A DNA stretch of 64,000 nucleotides, taken from IMG/VR virus record IMGVR_UViG_3300050821_005035, positions 1 through 64,000 of that record. One strand, written 5' to 3'. Position numbers and translations under genes: made by a program. Positions within the stretch are counted from its first letter, which is position 1; each line of letters begins with the position of its first letter. Below, piece after piece: positions 49,358-56,151 of the stretch. This DNA comes from a virus. The notes under the pieces were generated by a model. The model saw only the letters and a program-made list of their open reading frames with translations. It had not been told where the DNA came from and did no database searches.

Positions 49358-49435
49358 TGGAGCGAAGGGGTCGGAGTTGAACCGCCGTCCGCAGGGGGTT
49401 TAAGCCTGCGTGCTCTACCCTTGAACTACCTCCGC
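49358..49435 (-). tRNA. Unusual tRNA-like gene (78 nt, encoded CCA), anticodon uncertain
   Basis: Acceptor stem GCGGAGG / CCTTCGC (one G-U), discriminator T and encoded CCA, D arm GTTC/GAGC, T loop TTCAACT. Two oddities. The anticodon stem CGCAGG/CCTGCG leaves a 9-nt loop (CTTAAACCC) instead of 7. The T stem has a bulged A. Reading the loop from its first two bases as in a normal tRNA would give anticodon TAA (Leu), but the short variable loop does not fit a leucine tRNA. It could be a nonfunctional, frameshifting or decoy tRNA. The expected transcription start falls on its 5' end. Confidence 0.6.
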
Positions 49436-49442
49436 ATTTAAG

Positions 49443-49471
49443 ACAATATCACAATCGAGCCTATTTGTCAA
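49443..49471 (-). promoter_or_regulatory. tRNA-like gene promoter
   Basis: TTGACA (49466-49471), 17-bp spacer ending in TGA, and -10 TATTGT (49443-49448). The tRNA 5' end is 8 bases from the -10. The gap to the next gene upstream (49472-49480) holds nothing else. Confidence 0.75.
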
Positions 49472-49480
49472 GAGTTATTT

Positions 49481-51088
49481 TTACGCTCTCCATTTTTCTG
49501 CGTAAATTGTGGCTAACGCTCTCTTGCCGTTCGGGTATGTGAAGATGTGCGTGTGAGACCAGTTGCTAGGGCCTTGGTTGTAATTCCACCGAAGATTGGT
49601 GCTCGTTCCAGCCACGTAGAGACCGCCGTAAATTCCGCAGCTGTGGGTGTGCGCCGTGTTGGCCTTGCGTGCCATCGTTGCCAAGTTCAATGGGCTGCCC
49701 CACCGTCCCGCAGGACCTAGATGGCCGTGTTGCCCGTTCTCGATCTTCTTCCCGCACGTCAGGTAAGACTCGTCGGAGAGTAGAAACTTTGTCCGAGCAT
49801 TATATCCTGCGTTCTTTAAGAACCATTCGAGCATGTTCACATCTCGGACCATCTTGCCCTTTCGCAATTCCGAGTACATGTACGCCTGCGCTTTCAAGAA
49901 CAATTCGGAGTTGGCCGGGTCTTTTCTGTAGTCGTATTTTTGCAGCCAGGACTTCAGCCACGGGTCGTCGTGATTCGAGTAAACGATCACGGTCTTGGCG
50001 AAGTCGTAGTTAAACCAGTTAAGAACTCCTACAGTCTTTTCCAGTTCTGCGTCGAGTCGGGTAAGACCACGCATCCAGGTCATAAAGCGCGCGTGAGGAT
50101 TGTCGGATTCGTGGTGGTTTACGGACGCACCCTCCATTACGTCGTGGAGGAAGATGTGCTTAGGTTTCAGTGTTGCGATGATATTTCGAGAAATAGACAT
50201 AACGTCTGGGTCTATTTGAGTTGCGTGAATGTCGCCCAGGGTGATTGATTCAATACGATTGCCTGTGGTGACCTTGCCGTTCTTCGAGACGACGTCGAGG
50301 TCTTGTATAGTGCCACTCTCGTCTTCGTTTAGTTGCCGGACCCACCAGTTGCCGTCGGAGTTAACCTCGACGAGAAGGCCGCCGTAGATGTGGTGAAACT
50401 CCGCGATCATGCCTTCTCGCTTCTGGATGTAGTTGCGTTGGGTGATGGTGCCCGTGGTGTAGTTCATCTTGACGCCTTCGCCCTGCATCGTAGCGATGGA
50501 GCGCATCGCTAGCTTGGCGTGGGGGAAGATTGCGCTGTTGCGACCTGTGTAAGATTCCAGGGACGCCAGCGGCTGCACTGCGGTCGGGAGGATGTTCATC
50601 TCTCCGCACCACACCAGGCCGGGGGCGAGTTGAATGCGGCGGTCTTGGATGTGATCGGTAATTTTTGGGTCGTACCAGAGTTCTTTCTCTTCCATCTTGT
50701 CGGTGCCGCGCTTAACGCTCAGCTTGCCGAATCGGTTCTGGTTGTACGTGTAAGTGCCGACGATGATCTCCGCGTTGTAATGCTTCGCGAGAGCGTTCAA
50801 GTTCCTCCACGCTGACTCGTGAACGTACGTGTTGTTCTGTGCTGACGTCAGGACGTATCGACGAACCTCGCCCTTCACCGGCAGCTTCTGCTTCTCTGCC
50901 TTGGTGCCGTCGATGGTGCCGGACGCGAGAGGCTTCTTCATCAGGCCGAGCGGTGTTATGATGCGGCGCACGGTGTGGCGGCTGATGCCTAACTCTTTCG
51001 ATGTGGCGCGGACGTTGCCGCCGTTTCTCTCGAAGGATGCTGCGACTACATCTTGGGGCGTGCGATCTCTTTTCTTAACTGCGCTCAT
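49481..51088 (-). CDS. T5 A1-like protein: HTH plus metallophosphoesterase-like (535 aa)
   Basis: An N-terminal HTH (NVRATSKELGISRHTVRRII, about residues 26-45) is followed by a large domain. KGEVRRYVLTSAQNN, then TLGDIHATQID (D-x-H), HESDNPH, VYSNHDDPWL (NHD) and AHTHSCGIYGG (H-x-H), have the order of a calcineurin-like metallophosphoesterase. From memory this resembles the T5 A1 family, involved in second-step DNA transfer and host DNA breakdown. If so, this is an early host-takeover nuclease or phosphatase. Family call by eye. Confidence 0.7.
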   Translation of the reverse strand: MSAVKKRDRTPQDVVAASFERNGGNVRATSKELGISRHTVRRIITPLGLMKKPLASGTIDGTKAEKQKLPVKGEVRRYVLTSAQNNTYVHESAWRNLNALAKHYNAEIIVGTYTYNQNRFGKLSVKRGTDKMEEKELWYDPKITDHIQDRRIQLAPGLVWCGEMNILPTAVQPLASLESYTGRNSAIFPHAKLAMRSIATMQGEGVKMNYTTGTITQRNYIQKREGMIAEFHHIYGGLLVEVNSDGNWWVRQLNEDESGTIQDLDVVSKNGKVTTGNRIESITLGDIHATQIDPDVMSISRNIIATLKPKHIFLHDVMEGASVNHHESDNPHARFMTWMRGLTRLDAELEKTVGVLNWFNYDFAKTVIVYSNHDDPWLKSWLQKYDYRKDPANSELFLKAQAYMYSELRKGKMVRDVNMLEWFLKNAGYNARTKFLLSDESYLTCGKKIENGQHGHLGPAGRWGSPLNLATMARKANTAHTHSCGIYGGLYVAGTSTNLRWNYNQGPSNWSHTHIFTYPNGKRALATIYAEKWRA

Positions 51089-51101
51089 GAGTTCTCCGTT
51101 T

Positions 51102-51794
51102 TTAAGGCTTCAAAAGCGTGCGACCGATAAACCCTACCACTACTCCGGCTCCAAACCACTTCAGCTTACCCTTGCGGCATTCGTCCTTCGCGGCCTTCAG
51201 CACTTCGCCGTCAGTCTTGATCTGTCCGGCTAGCACGACCGCGTCCTGTTTGATGATTCCGGCTTGATCTGTAATCGTGCCGAGTTGGTTCTTGATAACG
51301 CCAGCTTGCTGTACAACGGTCTGAGAGTCTGCCAGTCCCTGGTCCAGCTTTGCTACGATCTCTTGACCGAGCGGGAGCGGAACAATAAGATTCTGGGACG
51401 GGTCGAGGGTGATTGTGTTTTGTTTGAATCCGGTTAGCGTCTCGATGCGGTGCCCCAGTTCCGGCGCCGGTAGCGCTTGGTCGTGGATAATCTGGACCTT
51501 GGTCTGGGATTGAATCTGCGCGATAGACGCGAGGAAGGTCGCGTTCTCTTTTTGGCGTTCCGCTTCGTTGGCCGCGTACGCTGCCGCGAGTTGTGACGAG
51601 TGATCTTTCTCTACCGCTAGCGCCTGCTCAGCGGCTGTAGCGCGTGCTTCCTGGATAGATGCTAGCTTTCCCTCGACCTCGTAAATTCCAAAGCCTAGAG
51701 CGCACGCCAGCGCCACGTAGAGCACAACGTGGTGGGCTGTCAGGAAGAGTACCGCTTCGGCTTCGACTGATTTAATTTCCGTTGGAACTGTCAT
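51102..51794 (-). CDS. Membrane protein with long coiled coil, spanin-like (230 aa)
   Basis: N-terminal membrane helix (VVLYVALACALGFG, about 24-37), a long Ala/Gln/Glu coiled coil (45-110), a beta segment, a second helical segment, and a C-terminal hydrophobic end (WFGAGVVVGFIGRTLL). The N-in, coiled-coil-out topology resembles an Rz-type i-spanin, although the second hydrophobic end is atypical. No o-spanin partner seen. Confidence 0.6.
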   Translation of the reverse strand: MTVPTEIKSVEAEAVLFLTAHHVVLYVALACALGFGIYEVEGKLASIQEARATAAEQALAVEKDHSSQLAAAYAANEAERQKENATFLASIAQIQSQTKVQIIHDQALPAPELGHRIETLTGFKQNTITLDPSQNLIVPLPLGQEIVAKLDQGLADSQTVVQQAGVIKNQLGTITDQAGIIKQDAVVLAGQIKTDGEVLKAAKDECRKGKLKWFGAGVVVGFIGRTLLKP

Positions 51795-52215
51795 TCTTTT
51801 CCCTCGCTTCCTTCTTCAATCTTTTGCGGTGCGCCTTCGTCCCGGTCCTCCCGGGATATCCGAAGTGGTCTCTGCCTAGTGCCTGCCACGCAGGCGTTAG
51901 TTTCAAATACTGTCCGACTCTGCACACGAACGTTGCCACGCTCAGCGTCACGACCTTGCCGAGTCCGTACCTCTTGTACGCGTTCTCGATCTTGCCGAGC
52001 AACGGATTACACCGGCTGCAAAGTAGGCCGCGAATCTTTCCGTCGGCGTGGTCGTGGTCCACAGACAACCTTCGGCCCTTTACTGGTTCCGGCTGGTCGC
52101 AGACGTAACAAACGCCGCATTGAAACTGCCAGATGAAATCGTACATCTCGGGCGTCAGCTTGTACCCGTCCATAAGACGCTTAGCTCTTGCGCGTAACTT
52201 TGTTTTGTCTTCCAC
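51772..52215 (-). CDS. Endonuclease VII-like HNH nuclease (147 aa)
   Basis: QCGVCYVCDQPEP, then LSVDHDHADGKIRGLLCSRCNPLLG, is the recombination endonuclease VII pattern (CxxC, DHDH, CxxC). C-terminal basic tail. GTG start at 52215. Half of a dispersed repeat lies just before it (52228-52239). Resolves branched DNA or acts as a homing nuclease. Second of two such genes in the window. Confidence 0.9.
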   Translation of the reverse strand: MEDKTKLRARAKRLMDGYKLTPEMYDFIWQFQCGVCYVCDQPEPVKGRRLSVDHDHADGKIRGLLCSRCNPLLGKIENAYKRYGLGKVVTLSVATFVCRVGQYLKLTPAWQALGRDHFGYPGRTGTKAHRKRLKKEAREKNDSSNGN

Positions 52216-52227
52216 ATAAGTTACGGG

Positions 52228-52239
52228 GATGGGGTCACA
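52228..52239 (-). repeat. Half copy of the dispersed repeat
   Basis: GATGGGGTCACA on the plus strand, 13 bases before the endonuclease VII start. Matches the right half of the elements at 32369 and 45102. The rest of the 52216-52303 gap holds short inverted repeats (AAGGTC/GACCTT) but no clear terminator. Confidence 0.45.
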
Positions 52240-52303
52240 ACAGGTCCAATACTCCCTCCCCCAGTTTTGGTTTCCAAGGTCCGAAAAGTCTTACCGACCT
52301 TTT

Positions 52304-52612
52304 CTATAAGTCCGGAAGGTTTTCCGGCTTAATTTCGGCGCCTGTGGTGTCGGAATAAAACTGGTTGACGGAACGGGTCGGGTCTTGCTCTACAAGTTTG
52401 GCAGAGCACTCCGCGCAATATGGCGGTGTGTCGATTTGCAGCATCATCGCCTCAATATTCATAGACGGTACCAGTTCATGGTACCAGCATTCAGGCGCGC
52501 GGGAATCGCCTGTCGACGCTACGGTATATTCTTCTGTGCCGCCCGGGCCTGTGTGTCCGCATCCGGTGCAGACCAAGGTCAGAGCGGGGCCGACAATAAG
52601 TGTCATCTTCAC
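52304..52612 (-). CDS. Zinc-binding hypothetical protein (102 aa)
   Basis: CTGCGHTG, then CAEC and a Cys in PECWYH, make a likely zinc site (about residues 15-70). Coupled to the next gene (4-base overlap). The 3' end forms a CCGGAA/TTCCGG hairpin overlapping the stop. Function unknown. Confidence 0.7.
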   Translation of the reverse strand: MKMTLIVGPALTLVCTGCGHTGPGGTEEYTVASTGDSRAPECWYHELVPSMNIEAMMLQIDTPPYCAECSAKLVEQDPTRSVNQFYSDTTGAEIKPENLPDL

Positions 52613-52881
52613 AGTGCCGCCTCCGGGTAAGAATTTGGCAGTCGTTCCTTCTCGATCTCGTAATACCAGTCATGTGCCAGAATGACGGTGATAACTTCGA
52701 CCTCGGGGCCGTCATCGGTCGGGTCATACATCTTCGCAAAAGCAAACTCGCGATTCTGGTGCGCCCAATATTCCTCGTGCACTGTCAGCGGCTCGAAGAT
52801 GTCGCCTTCGCCTTGGAACTTGTTTTCGCCATAGTTCCCGGTAATGTATCGGTCCAGGTCCTGCCGTTGTCTACCGTCCAC
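52609..52881 (-). CDS. Hypothetical acidic protein (90 aa)
   Basis: GTG start at 52881 overlapping the upstream stop region. Aromatic/acidic (EYWAHQNREFAFAKMYDPTDDG), C-terminal helix. No family recognised. Confidence 0.7.
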   Translation of the reverse strand: MDGRQRQDLDRYITGNYGENKFQGEGDIFEPLTVHEEYWAHQNREFAFAKMYDPTDDGPEVEVITVILAHDWYYEIEKERLPNSYPEAAL

Positions 52882-53014
52882 TTGTGGCCTCCTGGGGGGC
52901 TTGTACGGCCTCTCTAATCTCTCGCTGGGCTTCGGCCTTGATAATGCGGTCGATGGCCTTCTGGGGCGTCCCTGACGCTTCCCGGCTGTACGGCTGCTTC
53001 CATGTCTTACTCAT
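52871..53014 (-). CDS. Hypothetical protein (47 aa)
   Basis: ATGA-coupled start. Begins MSKTWKQPYSREASG and continues as a Glu/Ala/Arg helix. Overlaps the next gene by 11 bases. No family recognised. Confidence 0.6.
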   Translation of the reverse strand: MSKTWKQPYSREASGTPQKAIDRIIKAEAQREIREAVQAPQEATSGR

Positions 53015-53169
53015 GACTGGATGTCCTCCTGGGCGACAACCTGGGCTTGCCCGTCGATCTCGACCAGCACTTCTCCGTTGCCGAGCAGGCCTAGAATAAA
53101 GCCCTCGACTTCGGTACCGCGTTCCCTGGTGACTCGAACGACCTGATACTTTTTAAACGGCTGCGACAT
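53011..53169 (-). CDS. Small beta-barrel-like protein (52 aa)
   Basis: KKYQVVRVTRERGTEVEGF, then ILGLLGNGEVLVEID, then AQVVAQED: five short strands as in an SH3-like or translation-factor KOW fold. Overlaps the upstream stop by 17 bases and the next start by 4. Function unknown. Confidence 0.65.
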   Translation of the reverse strand: MSQPFKKYQVVRVTRERGTEVEGFILGLLGNGEVLVEIDGQAQVVAQEDIQS

Positions 53170-53356
53170 TGTCTTCCTCTTTCTTAAAAACTACTTCCTT
53201 GGCGCACTTTTCGCACGCGTCGAAAACTTGTCCCCGTTCTATGCGCCCGAATCCAGCGACGTTGCGGGAGTCCTGGGTCGGGTGAGTCTTCTCACTCTTC
53301 CCGCAAAATCCGCACTTGTCTCGGTCGTATGGTCCGACGAACTGTTGTTCACTCAT
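53153..53356 (-). CDS. Zinc-ribbon protein (67 aa)
   Basis: CGFCGKSEKTHP and ACEKCAKE give two CxxC pairs separated by about 30 residues. Such a ClpX-type zinc-ribbon spacing is common in small phage regulators. Coupled to the membrane microprotein upstream. Confidence 0.7.
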   Translation of the reverse strand: MSEQQFVGPYDRDKCGFCGKSEKTHPTQDSRNVAGFGRIERGQVFDACEKCAKEVVFKKEEDNVAAV

Positions 53357-53442
53357 CGGCTGCGCCCTTCGCTGCGTCCCATGTCAATCACGGTGATTGC
53401 GGTGATTAAGAAAAGTATCCAGAAAATAATCCAACCGCCCAT
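53353..53442 (-). CDS. Membrane microprotein (29 aa)
   Basis: AGGAGGATAC before the ATG. MGGWIIFWILFLITAITVI is one membrane helix, then a polar tail (GRSEGRSR). First gene after the structured RNA region, coupled by ATGA to 53153-53356. Confidence 0.6.
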   Translation of the reverse strand: MGGWIIFWILFLITAITVIDMGRSEGRSR

Positions 53443-53514
53443 GTATCCTCCTGTGCAATTATTGAAAAAGTGCCGAGAACGTGCAATCGGCGAAAATTGT
53501 TGGAGGCGTCTTTT

Positions 53515-53785
53515 AAAGACTCACTGGCCCCAACTGGTGGTAACCAGTAGCCTCCTGAGTCAATCTTTGTGATTCGCGGCGCATATCAGGTCGGACATCG
53601 TCCGTTTACTCTCTTCCGAGAGAATCTATGCGCCTTGCAGTAACGTTAGAGGTCTAGGGGCGTCCCGTTTAGAAGCGGGCCTAGTCTTTGCGAGGGCGGT
53701 GCCTTGCCGCCTACGTCATAACGTTACTGCGAGAAGCACTGACTGGTGCCCCGGGTCTCTCAGGTCCGGGGCTGCTCTCCCACTG
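53515..53785 (-). ncRNA. Highly structured putative noncoding RNA (~270 nt)
   Basis: A 400-base gap with no credible ORF on either strand. Read on the minus strand it folds into three consecutive domains. Domain 1: GAGAGCA/TGCTTCTC around a 7-bp GC hairpin (53748-53772). Domain 2: a perfect 12-bp helix (53637-53648 with 53719-53730) enclosing two hairpins (CTAGG/CCTAG with CCCG/CGGG, and GGCGG/CCGCC). Domain 3: a 7-bp helix (53579-53585 with 53627-53633) enclosing CGGAC/GTCCG and CTCTC-GGAA-GAGAG with a GNRA tetraloop. A further GACTCA/TGAGTC closed hairpin ends near 53518. The GTAC-box promoter at 53791-53819 points at its 5' end. No known RNA family recognised. It may be an independent RNA or a long leader of 53442. 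Confidence 0.6.
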
Positions 53786-53790
53786 AAACC

Positions 53791-53844
53791 AGCTTACCAC
53801 CGATCTGGTTTTCATGCAATAGTACTTCGGTACTGTTTTGGTAC
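53791..53844 (-). promoter_or_regulatory. GTAC-box promoter 1 (structured RNA)
   Basis: -10 TAAGCT (53791-53796), TGG before it, 17-bp spacer, -35 TTGCAT (53814-53819). The box AGTAC at 53821-53825 touches the -35; further boxes are at 53829-53833 and 53840-53844. The last box contains the TAG stop of 53844-54293. Same layout as six other promoters up to 59643. Confidence 0.75.
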
Positions 53845-54293
53845 TACCGGGCGACCGAGGCGCCGTACCGACCGACCTGTTGACGGACGAAGTGCAGGTG
53901 CTTGCAGTTAAGCTTCTTCGCGAACTTGCTCAGCAGGAAGCTTTCGCAGGAGCAAATCCAGCCGCGAAAGTTTGGACGGCGGAAGTACGCGAACTTGTAG
54001 ACCTTGCCAGACTCGCCTTTCACTTCGCCGTACACTTTCAAACTCGTGTCATCGTTCTTGGGACGGGTAACCTTCAAAATTTCCATCACGCTGTCGGTGA
54101 CGGTGGAGCGTTGAACCTCGTCGAGGGTAAAAGCGCCTTGACGGCCTTTCGCAGCGCCTGTTAGCATTTTCACGCTTACGGCTTCTCCGAAGTTCTCGTC
54201 AGCTTCAAAAACTTGGTCAACGGTCCCAGTGCCTGTCCAGTAGATATTCGCAGAAGCAGGGATAAAAACCTTGTCTCCGATTTCGTATGCCAT
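53844..54293 (-). CDS. SWIM zinc-finger protein (149 aa)
   Basis: GDKVFIPASANIYWTGTG begins an SH3/KOW-like strand pattern. The C-terminal part GWICSCESFLLSKFAKKLNCKHLHFV is a CxC...CxH SWIM zinc finger (about residues 112-137), usually involved in DNA/protein interaction. Stop codon inside a GTAC box. Preceded by two tandem hairpins. Confidence 0.75.
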   Translation of the reverse strand: MAYEIGDKVFIPASANIYWTGTGTVDQVFEADENFGEAVSVKMLTGAAKGRQGAFTLDEVQRSTVTDSVMEILKVTRPKNDDTSLKVYGEVKGESGKVYKFAYFRRPNFRGWICSCESFLLSKFAKKLNCKHLHFVRQQVGRYGASVAR

Positions 54294-54307
54294 ATTAAAC
54301 TTCCTCC

Positions 54308-54349
54308 TTCGACTTAGAGTCGAACTAGAGAGGCAAGCCCTCGCTTGCC
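54308..54349 (-). repeat. Two tandem hairpins before a ribosome site
   Basis: TTCGACT/AGTCGAA (54308-54324, 3-nt loop) and GGCAAGC/GCTTGCC (54332-54349, 4-nt loop) in the gap upstream of the SWIM gene. No U-run follows, so they are not clear terminators. The first sits directly next to the AGGAGG ribosome site and may gate translation or RNA decay. Confidence 0.55.
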
Positions 54350-54363
54350 CCCTTGATTCGCTT

Positions 54364-54687
54364 CTAGGCTTTACGTACCGTGTTCGATGTCTTATCTACT
54401 ACCATGCCGTCAAAGTACATATCGCGCTCGATCTTGAGACCGAATTGCAGGCGAACAGACTGCAGTTCTGAAAGGGCAAAGTATCCCAGTTCTTTTTCTT
54501 GCAGGTCCGCGAGGCCGAAGAAATTCCAGTCGCCTTCTTCCGTCTTCTCGGCTTCCAAGACGTACCAGCTGCCTGAGCCGCAGGGGTTGAAGAACTTAAC
54601 GATCACGGGGGCCACGTCCAATTTTTCGGTCGAGTACAGCGGGGTCTTCTCCAGCTGTTTAATAATCGCTGCGGTCAGGAGTTTCAT
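54364..54687 (-). CDS. DUF2958-like protein (107 aa)
   Basis: MKLLTAAIIKQLEKTPLYSTE, then VIVKFFNPCGSGSWYVLEAE, then FFGLADLQEKELGYFALSEL, match a small family of unknown function (DUF2958) common on mobile elements and phages. Start at 54687 overlaps the upstream stop. Role unknown. Confidence 0.78.
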   Translation of the reverse strand: MKLLTAAIIKQLEKTPLYSTEKLDVAPVIVKFFNPCGSGSWYVLEAEKTEEGDWNFFGLADLQEKELGYFALSELQSVRLQFGLKIERDMYFDGMVVDKTSNTVRKA

Positions 54688-54884
54688 TACGACACCTTCG
54701 CAATCAGGCCGTTGGACATCGTAACGCTGGCGAACCACTTGCGCTGGGTGGGGCTGGGTCCGACCACGCAGAACGTGCCGTCTGCCTTATACTCGGGACC
54801 GAAGAAAGATGTTTCCTCGTATCGCAGCGACTGTCCGACTGCGGCCTTAAGGTCCTTCTTTGATTTGTAGCTTGCTCCCATCAT
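54687..54884 (-). CDS. Hypothetical protein (65 aa)
   Basis: First ATG at 54884 behind GGAGGATACACC, downstream of the GTAC promoter at 54907-54949. Lys-rich helix followed by strands (TFCVVGPSPTQRKWFASVTM). The longer upstream frame would run through the promoter and is rejected. Confidence 0.7.
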   Translation of the reverse strand: MMGASYKSKKDLKAAVGQSLRYEETSFFGPEYKADGTFCVVGPSPTQRKWFASVTMSNGLIAKVS

Positions 54885-54906
54885 CGGTGTATCCTCCAAT
54901 GAAAGA

Positions 54907-54949
54907 ATTGTCTCATACTTCCCGAAATACGTCAATGGTACTTTAGTAC
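54907..54949 (-). promoter_or_regulatory. GTAC-box promoter 2
   Basis: -10 GACAAT (54907-54912) after TGA, 17-bp spacer, -35 TTGACG (54930-54935), boxes GGTAC 54937-54941 and AGTAC 54945-54949. The TAA stop of 54943 lies in the boxes. Drives 54884 leftwards. Confidence 0.75.
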
Positions 54950-55143
54950 TGGTTCGACTCCCATATAGCAAATATCGCCTTGCGGTGCTTCTCTGGCTTG
55001 CTGCGCTTGTCCTCGATCTTGCGTGTCGCTCCTGGCTTCTGTGCCTGGTTGCGTGCCACGCGGCGCGCGTTGGTGGCTTGGTCGAAGACTCCGCTTAGAG
55101 TTCCGTTTCTGTTACCTTGTACGGTAAATTTTCGCTTGCCCAC
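54943..55143 (-). CDS. Basic hypothetical protein (66 aa)
   Basis: GTG at 55143 behind AGGAGGCTCAAAA. Very Arg/Lys/Gln-rich (RRVARNQAQKPGATRKIEDKR), so likely nucleic-acid-binding. Overlaps the upstream gene by 49 bases. No family recognised. Confidence 0.65.
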   Translation of the reverse strand: MGKRKFTVQGNRNGTLSGVFDQATNARRVARNQAQKPGATRKIEDKRSKPEKHRKAIFAIWESNQY

Positions 55144-55430
55144 TTTTGAGCCTCCTCGTGTGTATCGAAGCGTGCCTCGATTTTTCTCTTGCCAATAAAG
55201 CCTACCCACTTGCCAGTAAACCGATTATACCCAAAGTGGCGGCGCTGGCTGTGCGGTACCACAAGCTCGACGGGTTTCTCTTCCTCGCCCAGACAGTCTG
55301 ATATAGCTTCCTTGATACTGATGCCGACCTCGTCATCTAAAATCTGCGCGTAAGGCGAGAGTTCTTGGTCGCACTTAAAGTGCTCGTTGATCGCCTCCAG
55401 AATTTCAATCGCCCTTCTTATTCTGCTCAT
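55095..55430 (-). CDS. Hypothetical protein (111 aa)
   Basis: Helical N-terminus, then RRHFGYNRFTGKWVGFIGKRKIEARFDTHEEAQKWASE, an AP2-like or phage beta-sheet/helix pattern. Coupled to the upstream gene. No confident family. Confidence 0.7.
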   Translation of the reverse strand: MSRIRRAIEILEAINEHFKCDQELSPYAQILDDEVGISIKEAISDCLGEEEKPVELVVPHSQRRHFGYNRFTGKWVGFIGKRKIEARFDTHEEAQKWASENLPYKVTETEL

Positions 55431-55614
55431 TTTCTGCCTCCGTCTTCCTAATCTGTGTGTACGTCACGTCTAGAACTTTTTTGAACGTCCCGGTGCCGCG
55501 AGCGTGTGCCCGTCTCTCGACGCATCGAACGCCCGTTGCTCCGAAGCCTAGCCAGCACTCCCGGCGCTTTTGTCCGCAGCGGGTGCAGAATCCTTCTGTG
55601 TATAAGTCGCTCAC
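55405..55614 (-). CDS. Zinc-binding protein (69 aa)
   Basis: GTG at 55614 behind GGAGGAGACC and overlapping the upstream stop. CTRCGQKRREC and a later Cys (RCVERR) suggest one zinc site. Basic C-terminal half. Confidence 0.65.
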   Translation of the reverse strand: MSDLYTEGFCTRCGQKRRECWLGFGATGVRCVERRAHARGTGTFKKVLDVTYTQIRKTEAENEQNKKGD

Positions 55615-55829
55615 GGTCTCCTCCAGGTGTAAGTCTGTGATGGTAAAGATAACAACATGCATCCGAGATAACTTTGTCGCCAATATCCCCACAGCGTTGC
55701 TATGCGGGACTGGCCTATGAGACTGAGTCGGCGCTGGCCGAGGCCGTGCAGGTACCACGATGTGCTGGTGGCCTGGGCGGGGTCGGTGTTGTCGACCTCG
55801 ATTACTTGGAACGGCGCGCGTATCTTCAT
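55611..55829 (-). CDS. Hypothetical protein, paralogue of 55993-56151 (72 aa)
   Basis: Behind AGGAGAGCAGC. N-terminus MKIRAPFQVIEVD is nearly the same as MRIKAPFEIVKLQ at 55993-56151, so the two are diverged copies. The central part (QRRLSLIGQSRIATLWGYW) may be membrane-near. Function unknown. Confidence 0.7.
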   Translation of the reverse strand: MKIRAPFQVIEVDNTDPAQATSTSWYLHGLGQRRLSLIGQSRIATLWGYWRQSYLGCMLLSLPSQTYTWRRP

Positions 55830-55996
55830 GCTGCTCTCCTGGTTGCTTTCAATTCTTCGTTCATCGAATCCGCTTCCAGCCGCAGGTCCCTGGCCTTCAT
55901 CCGGCCTGCCTCGCTCTGTCGGTCTTCGAAGAGATTCGCTTCCCGGTAGAGCATCGAAATCTTTGCGCGAATTGCGTAACGCTCGCCCTTGCTCAC
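55826..55996 (-). CDS. Small helical protein (56 aa)
   Basis: GTG at 55996 overlaps the upstream stop (GTGA). Charged helix (KISMLYREANLFEDRQSE). Coupled between the two paralogues. No family recognised. Confidence 0.6.
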   Translation of the reverse strand: MSKGERYAIRAKISMLYREANLFEDRQSEAGRMKARDLRLEADSMNEELKATRRAA

Positions 55997-56151
55997 GATT
56001 TTACCCTACTGATGACTGCTACACAACGCTTGTCGGGAGTAACTTGAACGTGCCCGATGATGATTTTACGGCTGGCTGCTAGTGCCTGTAATCCGCGCCA
56101 TGCGGACGTTCCTTGTAATTTCACTATTTCAAATGGCGCTTTGATCCTCAT
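55993..56151 (-). CDS. Hypothetical protein, paralogue of 55611-55829 (52 aa)
   Basis: Start at 56151 behind GGGAGGCCGT. MRIKAPFEIVKLQGTS matches the N-terminus of 55611-55829. Then RKIIIGHVQVTPDKRCVAVI. Possibly a nucleic-acid- or protein-binding module used twice. Confidence 0.65.
   Translation of the reverse strand: MRIKAPFEIVKLQGTSAWRGLQALAASRKIIIGHVQVTPDKRCVAVISRVKS

Noticed and set aside
49358-49435. Normal tRNA-Leu(TAA)
   Set aside because: A leucine tRNA has a long variable arm, and the anticodon loop here has nine bases. Called only as tRNA-like with anticodon uncertain.
52304-52330. CCGGAA/TTCCGG hairpin as rho-independent terminator
   Set aside because: No U-run follows on the minus strand and it lies within the coding end, so it is not reported as a terminator.
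53443-53843. CRISPR array or group I/II intron in the large gap
   Set aside because: No regular direct repeats with spacers and no intron core or homing ORF. The nested helices look like a compact structured RNA instead.
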